The notes beneath the pieces are model-generated. The model saw only the letters and a list, made by a program, of their open reading frames with translations, ran no database searches and had not been told where the DNA came from. A program made the position numbers and the translations under genes. Shown here in pieces: positions 32,761 to 41,241 of a stretch of 64,000 nucleotides of DNA. The stretch comes from Chelatococcus asaccharovorans (lineage in GTDB: Bacteria > Pseudomonadota > Alphaproteobacteria > Rhizobiales > Beijerinckiaceae): NCBI RefSeq assembly GCF_003201475.1, contig NZ_QJJK01000015.1:62001-126000 (forward strand), read 5' to 3'. The stretch's first letter is position 1. The number at the start of each line of letters is the position of its first letter.

Positions 32761-33698
32761 CCTGACTGCGCGGCCTCGAAAGCCAGGCATTCGCTGAGGC
32801 TTGGAATACCGGCGCGGGTGCCCGGCCGCGTGCATTTCAGGGCCGCCGCTGCGGCGGCGAAGGCGAAGGCCGCGCGGGGCCCAAGCCCGGCGCCGATGGC
32901 CAGCGCATAGGCGCCATGGAAGGTGTCTCCCGCGCCGTTGGTATTGACGGCGACGACGGGGAAGGCCGGCTGATGGTAGAGGCGCCCGTCCTCCAGCCAT
33001 GTCACCCCCTCTTCGCCGCGCGTCACCGCGACGATCCGGCAACCGAAGGCAGCGGCGTGGGCGAGCCCGTCTTCGATGCCGAGCCCGTTGAATTGCGCCA
33101 GCCCGTTCTCGGAGAAGATCGCATGGTTGGTCAGCGGCAGGAGATGCTGGAAGGCATCGGTCTCGGTGACGTCGCCGTCGAGCACGGTCGGCACGCCCGC
33201 CGCGCGCGCGGCCCGGAACAGCGCGAGCGCGCCGGTCGGCCAGCGCGGGTCGACGAGGACGGCGGAGGCCTCGGATACCTGATTGAGCGGGAGCCAGTCG
33301 GCCTCGTCCGGCAGATCGCCGCGGAAATTGACGAGCTGCCGCTCGCCTTGCCCGTCGATGATGATGGCGGACAGCGACGACTGCGCGCCGTCGATGAGGG
33401 CGAGGCCGCTTGCATCGACCCCTTCCGCGACGAGCTCGCGCTTCATCGCCTCGCCGGCGAGATCCCGGCCGGCACGTCCCCAGAAGGCCGCCTGCCCGCC
33501 GAGACGCGCGACGGCGACGGCTGCCGTCGCCGCCATGCCGCCACCGACGACGTGATAGCCACGCGCCGGGATTTTCTGGTTGCCGCGCGTGAGGAGGCTG
33601 TCGACCTGCCAGGTCTGGTCGAGCGCACAATGGCCGAGGCAGATGACGCGCGTCTGCGCGGCACGCGCGGTGAGGTCAGCGGAGGTTAATTCGGACAT
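32757..33698 (-). CDS. PfkB family carbohydrate kinase
   Basis: A 313-residue ribokinase-fold kinase. The N-terminal pattern RGYHVVGGGMAATAAVAVAR is PfkB signature 1 and NTNGAGDTFHGAYALAIG is signature 2 with the catalytic Asp. ATG at 33698 gives MSELTSADLT. The likely substrate is a sugar or a 2-keto-3-deoxy acid, giving a phosphorylative side branch. Its C-terminus and stop lie inside a mosaic repeat, so the last residues may have been set by repeat insertion. Confidence 0.87.
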   Translation of the reverse strand: MSELTSADLTARAAQTRVICLGHCALDQTWQVDSLLTRGNQKIPARGYHVVGGGMAATAAVAVARLGGQAAFWGRAGRDLAGEAMKRELVAEGVDASGLALIDGAQSSLSAIIIDGQGERQLVNFRGDLPDEADWLPLNQVSEASAVLVDPRWPTGALALFRAARAAGVPTVLDGDVTETDAFQHLLPLTNHAIFSENGLAQFNGLGIEDGLAHAAAFGCRIVAVTRGEEGVTWLEDGRLYHQPAFPVVAVNTNGAGDTFHGAYALAIGAGLGPRAAFAFAAAAAALKCTRPGTRAGIPSLSECLAFEAAQSG

Positions 33699-33756
33699 CG
33701 GGACGGCAGGGCTGGAGGGATAACGCCCGCGAAGGGCATTCCTCCATAGATGAAGT

Positions 33757-33816
33757 CCGGCTTGAAGGGAATTATCCGCTTCGCTGCAAGCCGGTGAATT
33801 GGCTGGTCTATTCCTG
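33757..33816. repeat. Palindromic repeat family C, copy 1
   Basis: CCGGCTTG (33757-33764) and CAAGCCGG (33787-33794) are inverted, and the right arm continues TGAATTGGCTGGTCTATT. The segment CAAGCCGGTGAATT-n-GCT recurs at 46137-46153, in a second palindromic copy. It lies between the kinase and the MdeB-like gene. Confidence 0.55.
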
Positions 33817-33865
33817 CGCAGGCACGCTCGCACCGGCGGGAAGGCCCTGCGCAGGAGCTGCGCTG

Positions 33866-36259
33866 TCAGGCAGAGCGCAAATGGCGGATCGGGCGGCCGG
33901 GAACGAGCGCCGCCGCTGCCTGGACGATGGCGTCGGTGTCGATCCCGTGGTGCCGGTAGAGATCGGCGACGGTGCCGGTCTGCCCGAAATGCTCGACGCC
34001 CAGCGCGCGCGTGCGGTGGCCATGGACGGAGCCGAGCCAGGCGAGCGTCGCGGGATGGCCGTCGAGCACCGTCACCAGTCCGCAGTGGGACGGCACTTCG
34101 GCGAGGAGGCGCTCCACATGGCTGCGGGCATGGACGAGGCCACGCTCGCGGGCGCGGCTCGCGGCCGTCCAGCCCGCGTTGAGGCGGTCTGACGATGTGA
34201 TGGCGAGCAGCCCGATGTCGCGCCGGTCTTCGCCCATCAGTCCGACGGCGGCGATCGCCTCCGGGGCGACGGCGCCGGTATAGGCGACGACCACCTGGGC
34301 GTTCGGGCCGGGCCTGCGCAGCCAATAGGCGCCGTTGATGATGTCCTCGGCCAGGGCCGGTGTCATCGGGCGTTGCGGCTGCTCGATGCTGCGGGTGGAG
34401 AGGCGCAGATAGACCGAGCCACCGACCGCGTCGCGCAGCCATGTGGTCTCATCCGGCTCCGCCTCGCCGGAGCGCTGCAGATAGGCGAAGGACCAGTTGA
34501 GGATGGTCGCGAGTTCGTCCACGAAGGCCGGCTCGAAACTGGCGAGCCCGTCCTGCGCCATGCCGATGAGCGGCGTCGCGATCGACTGATGCGCGCCACC
34601 TTCGGGCGCGAGCGTCACGCCGGACGGGGTTGCCGCCACGATGAAGCGCGCATCCTGGTAGCAGGCATAGTTGAGGGCATCGAGCCCGCGCTCGATGAAG
34701 GGATCATAGAGCGTGCCGATCGGCAGCAGCCTCTCCCCGAAGATGGAATGGGACAGGCCGAGCGCCGAGAGCATGATGAACAGGTTCATCTCGGCGATGC
34801 CGAGCTCCATATGCTGGCCGCTCGGCGAGAAATTCCAGTTGAAGGTCGAGGGAATACGCTCGGCCTTGAAGGTGTCCGCCATCTCTTCGCGCGCAAAGAG
34901 CCCGCGCCGGTTCACCCAGGCGCCGAGATTGGTCGACACGGTGACATCCGGGGACGTCGTGACGATGCGGCGGGCAAGCTCTGTGTCGCCCTTGGCGATC
35001 TCGTGCAGGATCAGGCCGAAGCCCTGCTGGGTCGACATGGCTGGCTGGGCCGGGACGGTGAGCGCCGCCGGCACATCCACCTCGGGGGCCTGGTAGCGGC
35101 GGCGGCCCTTGGCGGCGAAGGGGACCGCGGCAAGGTAGCTCTTCAAGGTCTTTGCCGGCAGGCTGAGGCCCTCGAAGGGCTCCCATTCATGGCCCTCCCG
35201 GACGTTCATCGCCTGCCGCAGCGTCTCCACCTGCGTCGGTGTCATGAGGCCGGCGTGGTTGTCCTTGTGGCCGGCGAGCGGCAAGCCGAAGCCCTTGATG
35301 GTATAGGCGATGAAGCACACCGGCCGGTCATGGCGGCGCGCGTCCTCGAAGGCGGCGAGCAGCGAGGGCAGATCATGCCCGCCGAGATTGGCCATGAGAG
35401 CCGCCAGCTCCGCATCGCTGCGGCGATCGATCAGCCGCGAGACCTCGCCCTGGTCGCCGAGGTCGTCCGTCAGGCGCTTGCGCCAGGCCGCGCCGCCCTG
35501 GAAGGTGAGGGCGGAATAGAGCTGGTTGGGGCAGTCGTCGATCCAGCGGCGCAGGGCCTCGCCGCCCGGTTCGGCGAAGGCTTCCTGTTGCAGCGTGCCG
35601 TATTTCAGGATGACGACGTCCCAGCCGAAATTGCGGAAGATCGCCTCGAAACGCGACCACAGCCCCTCACGCACCACGGCATCGAGGCTCTGCCGGTTAT
35701 AGTCGACAATCCACCAGGTATTGCGCAGGCCGTGCTTCCAGCCCTCCAGGAGGGCCTCGAAGATATTGCCTTCGTCCATTTCGGCGTCGCCGACGAGCGC
35801 GACCATGCGGCCCTCGGGCACTGCCGTGCCCCAGCCCTTGGCGCGGACATAGTCCTGCACCAGCGAGGAAAACAGCGTCTGCGCCACACCGAGGCCGACC
35901 GAGCCGGTCGAGAAATCCACGTCGTCCGCGTCCTTGGTGCGCGAGGGGTAGGACTGCACGCCCTTGTAGCCGCGGAAATTCTCGAGCTTCTCCCGGGTCT
36001 GGTTGCCGAGGAGATACTGGATGGCGTGGAAAATGGGGCTCGCATGCGGCTTGACCGCGACCCGGTCCTCGGGCTGCAGCACGGCGCCATAGAGCGCCGT
36101 CATGATCGTGGCCAGCGATGCGGACGATGCCTGATGGCCGCCCACTTTCAGGCCGTCCGTGTTCGGCCGCAGGTGGTTGGCATTGTGGATCGTCCATGTG
36201 GCAAGCCACAGGATCTTGCGTTCGAGCTCGGCGAGGACGGGCAGGCGGGCATCGGTCAT
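33866..36259 (-). CDS. Homodimeric pyruvate dehydrogenase E1-like / MdeB-like 2-oxoacid dehydrogenase
   Basis: A 797-residue thiamine-diphosphate enzyme of the transketolase-like, AceE-related group, about 90 residues shorter than AceE. The TPP/Mg motif GDAEMDEGN with the distal Asn in VDYNRQSLD is present, and the Glu of the second domain lies in MELGIAEMNL. ATG 36259 is chosen (MTDARLPVL); upstream codons run into the divergent regulator. In Pseudomonas, mdeB encodes such a protein for 2-oxobutyrate beside an Lrp-type regulator, and the same divergent layout is seen here, but no methionine gamma-lyase gene is present. The substrate could be any small 2-oxo acid. Confidence 0.82.
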   Translation of the reverse strand: MTDARLPVLAELERKILWLATWTIHNANHLRPNTDGLKVGGHQASSASLATIMTALYGAVLQPEDRVAVKPHASPIFHAIQYLLGNQTREKLENFRGYKGVQSYPSRTKDADDVDFSTGSVGLGVAQTLFSSLVQDYVRAKGWGTAVPEGRMVALVGDAEMDEGNIFEALLEGWKHGLRNTWWIVDYNRQSLDAVVREGLWSRFEAIFRNFGWDVVILKYGTLQQEAFAEPGGEALRRWIDDCPNQLYSALTFQGGAAWRKRLTDDLGDQGEVSRLIDRRSDAELAALMANLGGHDLPSLLAAFEDARRHDRPVCFIAYTIKGFGLPLAGHKDNHAGLMTPTQVETLRQAMNVREGHEWEPFEGLSLPAKTLKSYLAAVPFAAKGRRRYQAPEVDVPAALTVPAQPAMSTQQGFGLILHEIAKGDTELARRIVTTSPDVTVSTNLGAWVNRRGLFAREEMADTFKAERIPSTFNWNFSPSGQHMELGIAEMNLFIMLSALGLSHSIFGERLLPIGTLYDPFIERGLDALNYACYQDARFIVAATPSGVTLAPEGGAHQSIATPLIGMAQDGLASFEPAFVDELATILNWSFAYLQRSGEAEPDETTWLRDAVGGSVYLRLSTRSIEQPQRPMTPALAEDIINGAYWLRRPGPNAQVVVAYTGAVAPEAIAAVGLMGEDRRDIGLLAITSSDRLNAGWTAASRARERGLVHARSHVERLLAEVPSHCGLVTVLDGHPATLAWLGSVHGHRTRALGVEHFGQTGTVADLYRHHGIDTDAIVQAAAALVPGRPIRHLRSA

Positions 36260-36392
36260 GAAAGTCACCCTGTAGGAACTCCGATCATGATAGCTCGCCA
36301 GGATTATCAAAAGTAGCCAATCTTGCTTGTCATGCGCAGCGATTCTGGCGATATCAGCCAATATGATTTGAGAATAGGTGGAAATCTGCCAA

Positions 36393-36857
36393 ATGCGCGC
36401 ATTGGACGATATCGACAGGAAGATCATTGCCGCCGTGCAGAGCGACGGCCGCATGACGACCCACGAGCTCGCCGAGCGGGTGGGCCTGTCACCGTCCCCC
36501 TGCGCCAGGCGGCTGCGCCTGCTCGAGGACGCGGGCGTCATCAAGGGCTACACGGCCATCATCGACCAGACCAAGGTTGGGCTGCCGGTGAGTGCCTTCG
36601 CCTCGATCAAGCTGGAGCGCCAGCGCGAGGAGGACCTGGACCGTTTCGCCAAGGCGGTGGCGCTGTGGCCGGAGGTGGCCGACTGCTACCTCATGACCGG
36701 CCAGCGCGACTATCTCCTGCGCATCGTCGTCAAGGACCTGAAAGCCTATGAGCAATTCCTGAAGGACAAGCTCACCCGGCTCGACGGGGTGGCCTCCATC
36801 GAGACGAGCTTCGCACTTGGCCAGGTCAAGCGGTCGGAGGCCTTGCCGCTCCGCTGA
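36393..36857 (+). CDS. Lrp/AsnC family transcriptional regulator
   Basis: A 154-residue regulator. The N-terminal helix-turn-helix (DDIDRKIIAAVQSDGRMTTH then ELAERVGLSPSPCARRL) is followed by the RAM effector domain (GYTAIIDQTKVGLPVSAF). ATG 36393 gives the family-standard MRALDDIDRK start; a GTG 15 bases upstream is possible. It is divergent from the MdeB-like gene across a 133-base spacer, and probably controls it in response to an amino acid. Confidence 0.9.
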   Translation: MRALDDIDRKIIAAVQSDGRMTTHELAERVGLSPSPCARRLRLLEDAGVIKGYTAIIDQTKVGLPVSAFASIKLERQREEDLDRFAKAVALWPEVADCYLMTGQRDYLLRIVVKDLKAYEQFLKDKLTRLDGVASIETSFALGQVKRSEALPLR

Positions 36858-36877
36858 GACTTCAGCGGCGGGGCGCG

Positions 36878-37714
36878 TCAGATCATCGCCAGGGGCCGCT
36901 TGCGGCGCGGCGGCGGAAAGGCGGCATCGATCGCAGCCAGGTCCTCCGGCGTGAGCTGGAGCGCTGCGGCGCGGGCGTTGGCTTCCACATGCGCCTTGCG
37001 GCTCGCCTTGGGGATCGCGATCAAGGCGGGATGGCGCAGCGCCCAGGCGAGCACCACCTGCGCCGGGGTGGCGTCGTGGCGGGCGGCGATCGCGATCAGG
37101 GGCTTTGCTTGCAGAAGCTCGCCGCCCTGGCCGAGAGGCGAATAGGCCATGACGGCGATGCCCTGCGCGGCCTGCCAGGGCAGAAGGTCGAATTCGATGC
37201 CGCGATAGTCCGGGTTGTAGAGCACCTGGTTGACGGTGCAGGCGCCGGAAGGCGCGATCTCCAGCAATTCCTCCATGTCGGCCACATCGAAATTCGATAC
37301 GCCCCAGTGGCGGATCTTGCCGGCCTCTTTCAGCGCCTCGAAGGCCGCCACCGTCTCAGCCAGCGGAATGCTCCCGCGCCAATGCAACAGGTAGAGATCG
37401 ATGACATCGGTGCCGAGCCGCCTGAGGCTGGCCTCGCAGGCGGCCGGCGTGCCGGTGCGCGAGGCGTGGTTGGGCAGGACCTTGCTGACGAGGAACACCT
37501 CCTGGCGCCGGCCCTTGATGGCCTCCCCGACGAGTTCCTCGGCCGCGCCGTCGCCATACATTTCCGCGGTGTCGATCAGCGTCAGGCCGAGATCGATGCC
37601 GGCGATCAGCGCGTTGGTCTCGGCCTGGCGCTCGCCGCGGCGCTCGCCCATCATCCACGTGCCCTGTCCGAGGACGGGTACATCATTGCCATCGATCAAG
37701 CCGATCCGTCGCAT
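36878..37714 (-). CDS. Aldo/keto reductase
   Basis: A 278-residue TIM-barrel NADPH oxidoreductase with the full tetrad Asp48, Tyr53 (DTAEMYGDG), Lys78 (VSKVLP) and His111 (LLHWRG). The NADPH-binding end [14 protein letters not shown] is present. ATG at 37714 is used; a GTG one codon upstream is possible. It is convergent with the Lrp-type gene and has a perfect 13-base palindrome 67 bases before its start. Confidence 0.88.
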   Translation of the reverse strand: MRRIGLIDGNDVPVLGQGTWMMGERRGERQAETNALIAGIDLGLTLIDTAEMYGDGAAEELVGEAIKGRRQEVFLVSKVLPNHASRTGTPAACEASLRRLGTDVIDLYLLHWRGSIPLAETVAAFEALKEAGKIRHWGVSNFDVADMEELLEIAPSGACTVNQVLYNPDYRGIEFDLLPWQAAQGIAVMAYSPLGQGGELLQAKPLIAIAARHDATPAQVVLAWALRHPALIAIPKASRKAHVEANARAAALQLTPEDLAAIDAAFPPPRRKRPLAMI

Positions 37715-37780
37715 CACGTCGTCCTCACCACAGCTGCATCCCTCTTTTGCAAAAAATCCCCGGGAGCCTGATCACGGTTA

Positions 37781-37793
37781 TTGCATAATGCAA
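37781..37793. promoter_or_regulatory. Perfect palindrome upstream of aldo/keto reductase
   Basis: TTGCATAATGCAA is a perfect inverted repeat around one central base, 67 bases before the reductase start codon. This is a typical place and shape for a MarR/GntR/TetR-type operator; the protein that binds it is not known. Confidence 0.4.
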
Positions 37794-37884
37794 CTGGCAA
37801 GCGACAGAGCGACCGCGCAATCGCAGGTGAGAGCCGATTTTTCCGCATCAAGGTCCGGCCCGCTGCTACTCCGAACCCGGCAAT

Positions 37885-37915
37885 TGTGCCAAAATGAATG
37901 CTCCATTTTGGCGCA
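37885..37915. promoter_or_regulatory. Dyad in the gene-poor region
   Basis: TGTGCCAAAATG (37885-37896) and CATTTTGGCGCA (37904-37915) are inverted with one mismatch and a 7-base loop. It may be an operator for the upstream reductase or a structural element. Confidence 0.3.
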
Positions 37916-38553
37916 TGTCTCAGAATGAAACTTATGGCCGCGCGCTTCGGGCGATGGTCTGCTGCGCGGGACGTCTCAAGACGCGAGCTGGATCCGGAAT
38001 GCGTGGCACGGATTCTCCACGATCAATCGGCCCGACCGAGGATGGTCCGTGTCGGTCGCTAGCGGTATATCAATGCCATTACAGGCCCGGTGGGCAAAAC
38101 CTCCGTTGGCATCTTGATCCCGTCATACGAATTTTTGGATTGATTTTACAGGTATTTAGGGATGATATTGTGGCAATGTAATGCCGAGCTTAAGTTGTTT
38201 CTCCTGTGGTCGATAGATCGGCTTTCGATGCCGTGCAAATCGAGCCACGCAAGTCGAGGGACAGGCCCTGCGGACATCTGCTTATTGTTGCATGGATAGG
38301 CACATCTTTATTGGCACGGACTTCGCAGGTTTGTCTCATGGCGGGGGGGCGACAAGGCGGAAGGCCCGCAGTTCCGTCGCCCGCAACGGGGCGTGTTTGG
38401 ACACGCGGGGATGTAGCTCGAGTCGGGTGAACGCCATCGGCGGCGGCAGGTCAAAATCGATCCGCCGTTCGATGCATCCTGGCGGTCTGGACGGCCGCCG
38501 CATGTGGTGCGACCGGCCTCGCCATTGCTTGTGCATTGCGACGGGGGGCGAGC
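37916..38553. other. Gene-poor spacer
   Basis: About 640 bases in which no reading frame shows family motifs, a convincing ribosome site or normal codon use for this genome. The composition is mixed with AT-rich patches near 38100-38200. Nothing else recognisable was found. Confidence 0.5.
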
Positions 38554-38832
38554 ATGCGCGACCTGACACAGGCCGAGATAACTGTTCTGATCCATCTGCA
38601 TGACGATGATACCGCGGAAGCGCTGGGACATCGCATTGGGGTCTCCTGGCCGCGTGGCAACTGGGTAACGACGGCGCTGCGCAGGTTGGCACGCAAGGGA
38701 CTGGTTACACGTATCCTAAAGGGCGAGGGGAAAGCCGAGGTGGAAACCTTTCGGGTGACCCTCATTGGTCGCGGGGCGCTTACTAAAGTTGTACAGCGCC
38801 ACGAGGCAGACGATCCCGGTATTGCCAGATAA
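38554..38832 (+). CDS. Small hypothetical protein, possible winged-helix DNA-binding protein
   Basis: A 92-residue basic protein with ribosome site GGGGGGCGAGC before the ATG. The order LTQAEITVLIHLHDDDTAEA, ALGHRIGVS, and VTTALRRLARKGLVTRI resembles a MarR/winged-helix layout, ending in a strand pair. No family could be named with certainty, and no neighbour suggests a target. It may be a mobile-element leftover or an orphan regulator. Confidence 0.45.
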   Translation: MRDLTQAEITVLIHLHDDDTAEALGHRIGVSWPRGNWVTTALRRLARKGLVTRILKGEGKAEVETFRVTLIGRGALTKVVQRHEADDPGIAR

Positions 38833-38906
38833 AACTACTCCCGAAATCCCAGCGTCAGGTGCGTATGATAGTACCCATCCAGATTTATGCGATCGAGTGG
38901 CCGGCT

Positions 38907-39140
38907 CTACCGTTTACCGCTTCTGCCGCAACCTGTTTTGCTGGTGCCATAGGGATCAATTTGGGTGGACTGCGCGTGAATTTCCACTGCCCTGTATTTT
39001 CTATCCATCACCGTGAACATGAACGCCATGTGCACCAGGACGAAATAGAGCAAGGCAGTGACGGCGGCGAGATAGCCGTAAAAGAAAGGTCCGTCCTTCG
39101 ATAACGATCGGAAAACAATCGGATAATTCTCGTTAACCAT
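38907..39140 (-). CDS. Possible small membrane protein
   Basis: A 77-residue frame with one hydrophobic segment (FFYGYLAAVTALLYFVLVHM) and a basic C-terminus. There is no clear ribosome site and the segment is more AT-rich than the rest of the window. It could be a real single-pass protein related to the polysaccharide cluster or a chance frame. Confidence 0.3.
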   Translation of the reverse strand: MVNENYPIVFRSLSKDGPFFYGYLAAVTALLYFVLVHMAFMFTVMDRKYRAVEIHAQSTQIDPYGTSKTGCGRSGKR

Positions 39141-39424
39141 ATTTTGATGCTTGCAGGGTTTGGGGGAATTGCCTCTGATTTCCTCAGGTTGCGCGTTTTC
39201 AGTGTCTGATGACGCTGTTTTCAGCAATAAATACTGGTATTCGCTTTCTCGTCTGAATGTGAAGTCAAGCGTTCTCATTCGTTCTAATATACAGTTTACT
39301 GGATGGTTTATTGTGGTAATGTGACGGAATGTTTCAAGGTGGCGGGAATGAGGGGAAAGGGTGTCTCGAAATTTCGTATTCGCGCAAGCTTGTTCTGCAT
39401 TGTGAGTATTTGCCGGAGGCACGC

Positions 39425-39916
39425 ATGCGGCAAATGGGACTGATTTTGAAGGACGAAGACAGGCGGCATCTGCGTGAAATCGTCGAGCAGGGCGATCCCT
39501 CTGCGACGATTGTTCTGCGAGCCCAGATCATGCTCGGCAGTGAAGGGAAGTCTCGCCGCGACGTTGCGCGTGAGCTGGCCGTCTCGACCCAGACGATCGC
39601 GAAATGGCAGCGGCGTTATGAGGTGGAGGGTATCAATGGGCTCTATGATCGCCCGCGTTCAGGAAAGCCGAGGCGTTTCGCCCGTGACGAGCTGATCGCA
39701 TTGATTAACGAGACCTTGTCGAAGAAGTGTCCGGGCCGGCTCGCGTGGAGCGTTCGGGCTGTCGCGAAGGAAACGGGCCTTTCGCCAGCGATGGTGGGCC
39801 GCGCCTGGCGCGACCTTGCGAGAGAGCGGCGCGTCCAGGCACGTGATGGGTTGGCCGATTTGCCATCGGCTCCCGCTGTGACGCCGGAGCCCGCCGGGGC
39901 CGCGGTGCATCTATAG
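39425..39916 (+). CDS. IS630-type transposase DNA-binding half, standing alone
   Basis: A 163-residue protein. It matches the helix-turn-helix N-terminal half of IS630-family transposases: SRRDVARELAVSTQTIAKWQ, then RYEVEGINGLYDRPRSGKPR and a second domain with WSVRAVAKETGLSPAMVGRA. The DDE catalytic half expected after this point is absent; the frame ends in an unrelated Ala/Pro-rich tail and the DNA behind it has no DDE remnant. It may be a decayed element or a domesticated DNA-binding protein placed beside the exopolysaccharide cluster. Start choice (39425 or 39434) is uncertain. Confidence 0.6.
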   Translation: MRQMGLILKDEDRRHLREIVEQGDPSATIVLRAQIMLGSEGKSRRDVARELAVSTQTIAKWQRRYEVEGINGLYDRPRSGKPRRFARDELIALINETLSKKCPGRLAWSVRAVAKETGLSPAMVGRAWRDLARERRVQARDGLADLPSAPAVTPEPAGAAVHL

Positions 39917-39921
39917 TCGGT

Positions 39922-39948
39922 ACGCCAGCGCGTGGGGCTGGCTGGCGT
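39922..39948 (+). terminator. Candidate terminator after the orphan HTH gene
   Basis: ACGCCAGC (39922-39929) and GCTGGCGT (39941-39948) form an 8-bp stem with an 11-base loop, followed by TT. The stem is strong, the T-run is short. Confidence 0.35.
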
Positions 39949-40406
39949 TTCCGGGGCGATATGCAATCTACCGCGATGCCGATGCGGCATCGGGACGAAA
40001 GGCCTGGCTTGGCTTTCGGATAGGCCCCATGCTTCGATAAGGTGATGGAACGGCGGCCTCTATTGGGGAGCCGGGAAGGCTGTCGGTCTGGCACGGCGCT
40101 TCTTGGGCGTCGGGCCCCACTGCCGATCGCGACAGGCCTGGAATGACACCCGACGGTATTCCTTCGGAATTGCGCAAGAGGATTGATCTGCAGGGTTTTC
40201 GCTTGTTGGAGAAAGCGAAAACGCTTCGGTGCACGCAGTTGACGGCAGGGGTTCGCCAGGGGAAGCAAATATACATAATAAATATGACGTATATGTAAAT
40301 TCTATAAACGCATATTCTAATCTGAGGAGGCGGAGAAGCGAGGTGAGAAATGATTGGTGCGAGGATTTCGCCCGATAATTTCTAGAGTGAAGAGGGGAAC
40401 GTCATC
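39949..40406. promoter_or_regulatory. Long AT-containing upstream region of the LuxR-type gene
   Basis: A gene-free stretch of 458 bases upstream of the first gene of the exopolysaccharide cluster. Bases 40260-40325 are strongly AT-rich and hold TACATA (40272-40277) and TATGTA (40292-40297) as a dyad in an ATATGACGTATAT context. A long leader before a regulatory gene suggests complex control. No gene is visible. Confidence 0.4.
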
Positions 40407-41195
40407 ATGACATCTGAAATCTTATCGCCGGTAGTCCATGGGGCCGGTCCTCTGGCAGGGGGCTTCTCGCCGACCGGGCTGGATAAAGTGAACACGATGG
40501 ATGCTATACTCCCCGCGTCGCTGTCGATGCGACCGTCAACGACGACGATCATCATCATCGAGCCGCGGACGCTGATCCGCGATTGTCTCCTCCAGAGCCT
40601 CAAGGCCCTTACCAATGGCGATACGGTCCTCGCTTTTGCGACCGTCGAGGATTGGCGGGTAGCCGATCCTCATCCCGCTCCAAATACAATCATTCTGCTC
40701 TGCCCGGCCGGCCGGAAGGCCAAGGACATAGACGGAAAGGGAGGCGTATTCCCTGAGGATTGCAAGCATATGCCAGTTGTTCTGCTCTCCGATATCGAAG
40801 AAGCGGAGCAGATACTTGATGCGCTGGATCAGGGTGCGCGGGGCTATATTCCCACAAGTATGTCGCTCGACGTTGCGGTCGAGGCTCTGCATCTCGTCCA
40901 GGCAGGCGGGATCTTCGTGCCGGCCAGCAGCCTCATCTCCTCGCGTCGCTCCATCGAGGAACACGCCCAGACGACAAAGAACAACGGCAACAGCCTGTTC
41001 ACCGTGCGGCAGGCGGCGGTCGTCGGCGCCCTGCGGCAAGGCAAGGCGAACAAGCGCATCGCTTACGAGCTCAACATGCAGGAAAGTACAGTCAAGGTGC
41101 ATGTCCGCAATATCATGCGTAAGTTGAAAGCCAAGAACAGAACTGAAGTCGCCGTATTGACCCACGAACTGTTTCTCAAGAGAGGGGATAGCTGA
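40407..41195 (+). CDS. LuxR-type response regulator with degenerate receiver domain
   Basis: A 262-residue protein with an intact C-terminal LuxR helix-turn-helix (FTVRQAAVVGALRQGKANKR then IAYELNMQESTVKVHV). Residues about 46-160 have the receiver fold pattern (TIIIIEPRTLIRDCLLQSL; MPVVLLSD; GARGYIPTS), but the acidic pair is reduced to Glu52-Pro53, the phosphorylated Asp position is Cys99 in IILLCPAG, and the conserved Lys is absent. It cannot be switched by normal phosphorylation. The ribosome site AAGAGGGG precedes the ATG. It is the first gene before the ExoP-like gene and probably controls exopolysaccharide synthesis. Confidence 0.82.
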   Translation: MTSEILSPVVHGAGPLAGGFSPTGLDKVNTMDAILPASLSMRPSTTTIIIIEPRTLIRDCLLQSLKALTNGDTVLAFATVEDWRVADPHPAPNTIILLCPAGRKAKDIDGKGGVFPEDCKHMPVVLLSDIEEAEQILDALDQGARGYIPTSMSLDVAVEALHLVQAGGIFVPASSLISSRRSIEEHAQTTKNNGNSLFTVRQAAVVGALRQGKANKRIAYELNMQESTVKVHVRNIMRKLKAKNRTEVAVLTHELFLKRGDS

Positions 41196-41241
41196 CAGGC
41201 GCGGACTGCTTATTTCACAGGCAACTTGGGGGATATGAGCG

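Noticed and set aside
34373-36316. Long plus-strand open frame opposite the MdeB-like gene
   Set aside because: Antisense shadow with no recognisable domain; the minus-strand protein has the full thiamine diphosphate motif.
37894-38181. Short plus-strand frame of about 95 codons
   Set aside because: Begins inside a dyad, is Cys/Arg-rich without motif and has no ribosome site.
39329-39424. N-terminal extension of the orphan transposase half from an upstream start
   Set aside because: The extra residues do not belong to the helix-turn-helix family and the DNA is AT-rich spacer; the start at 39425 or 39434 fits the domain better.
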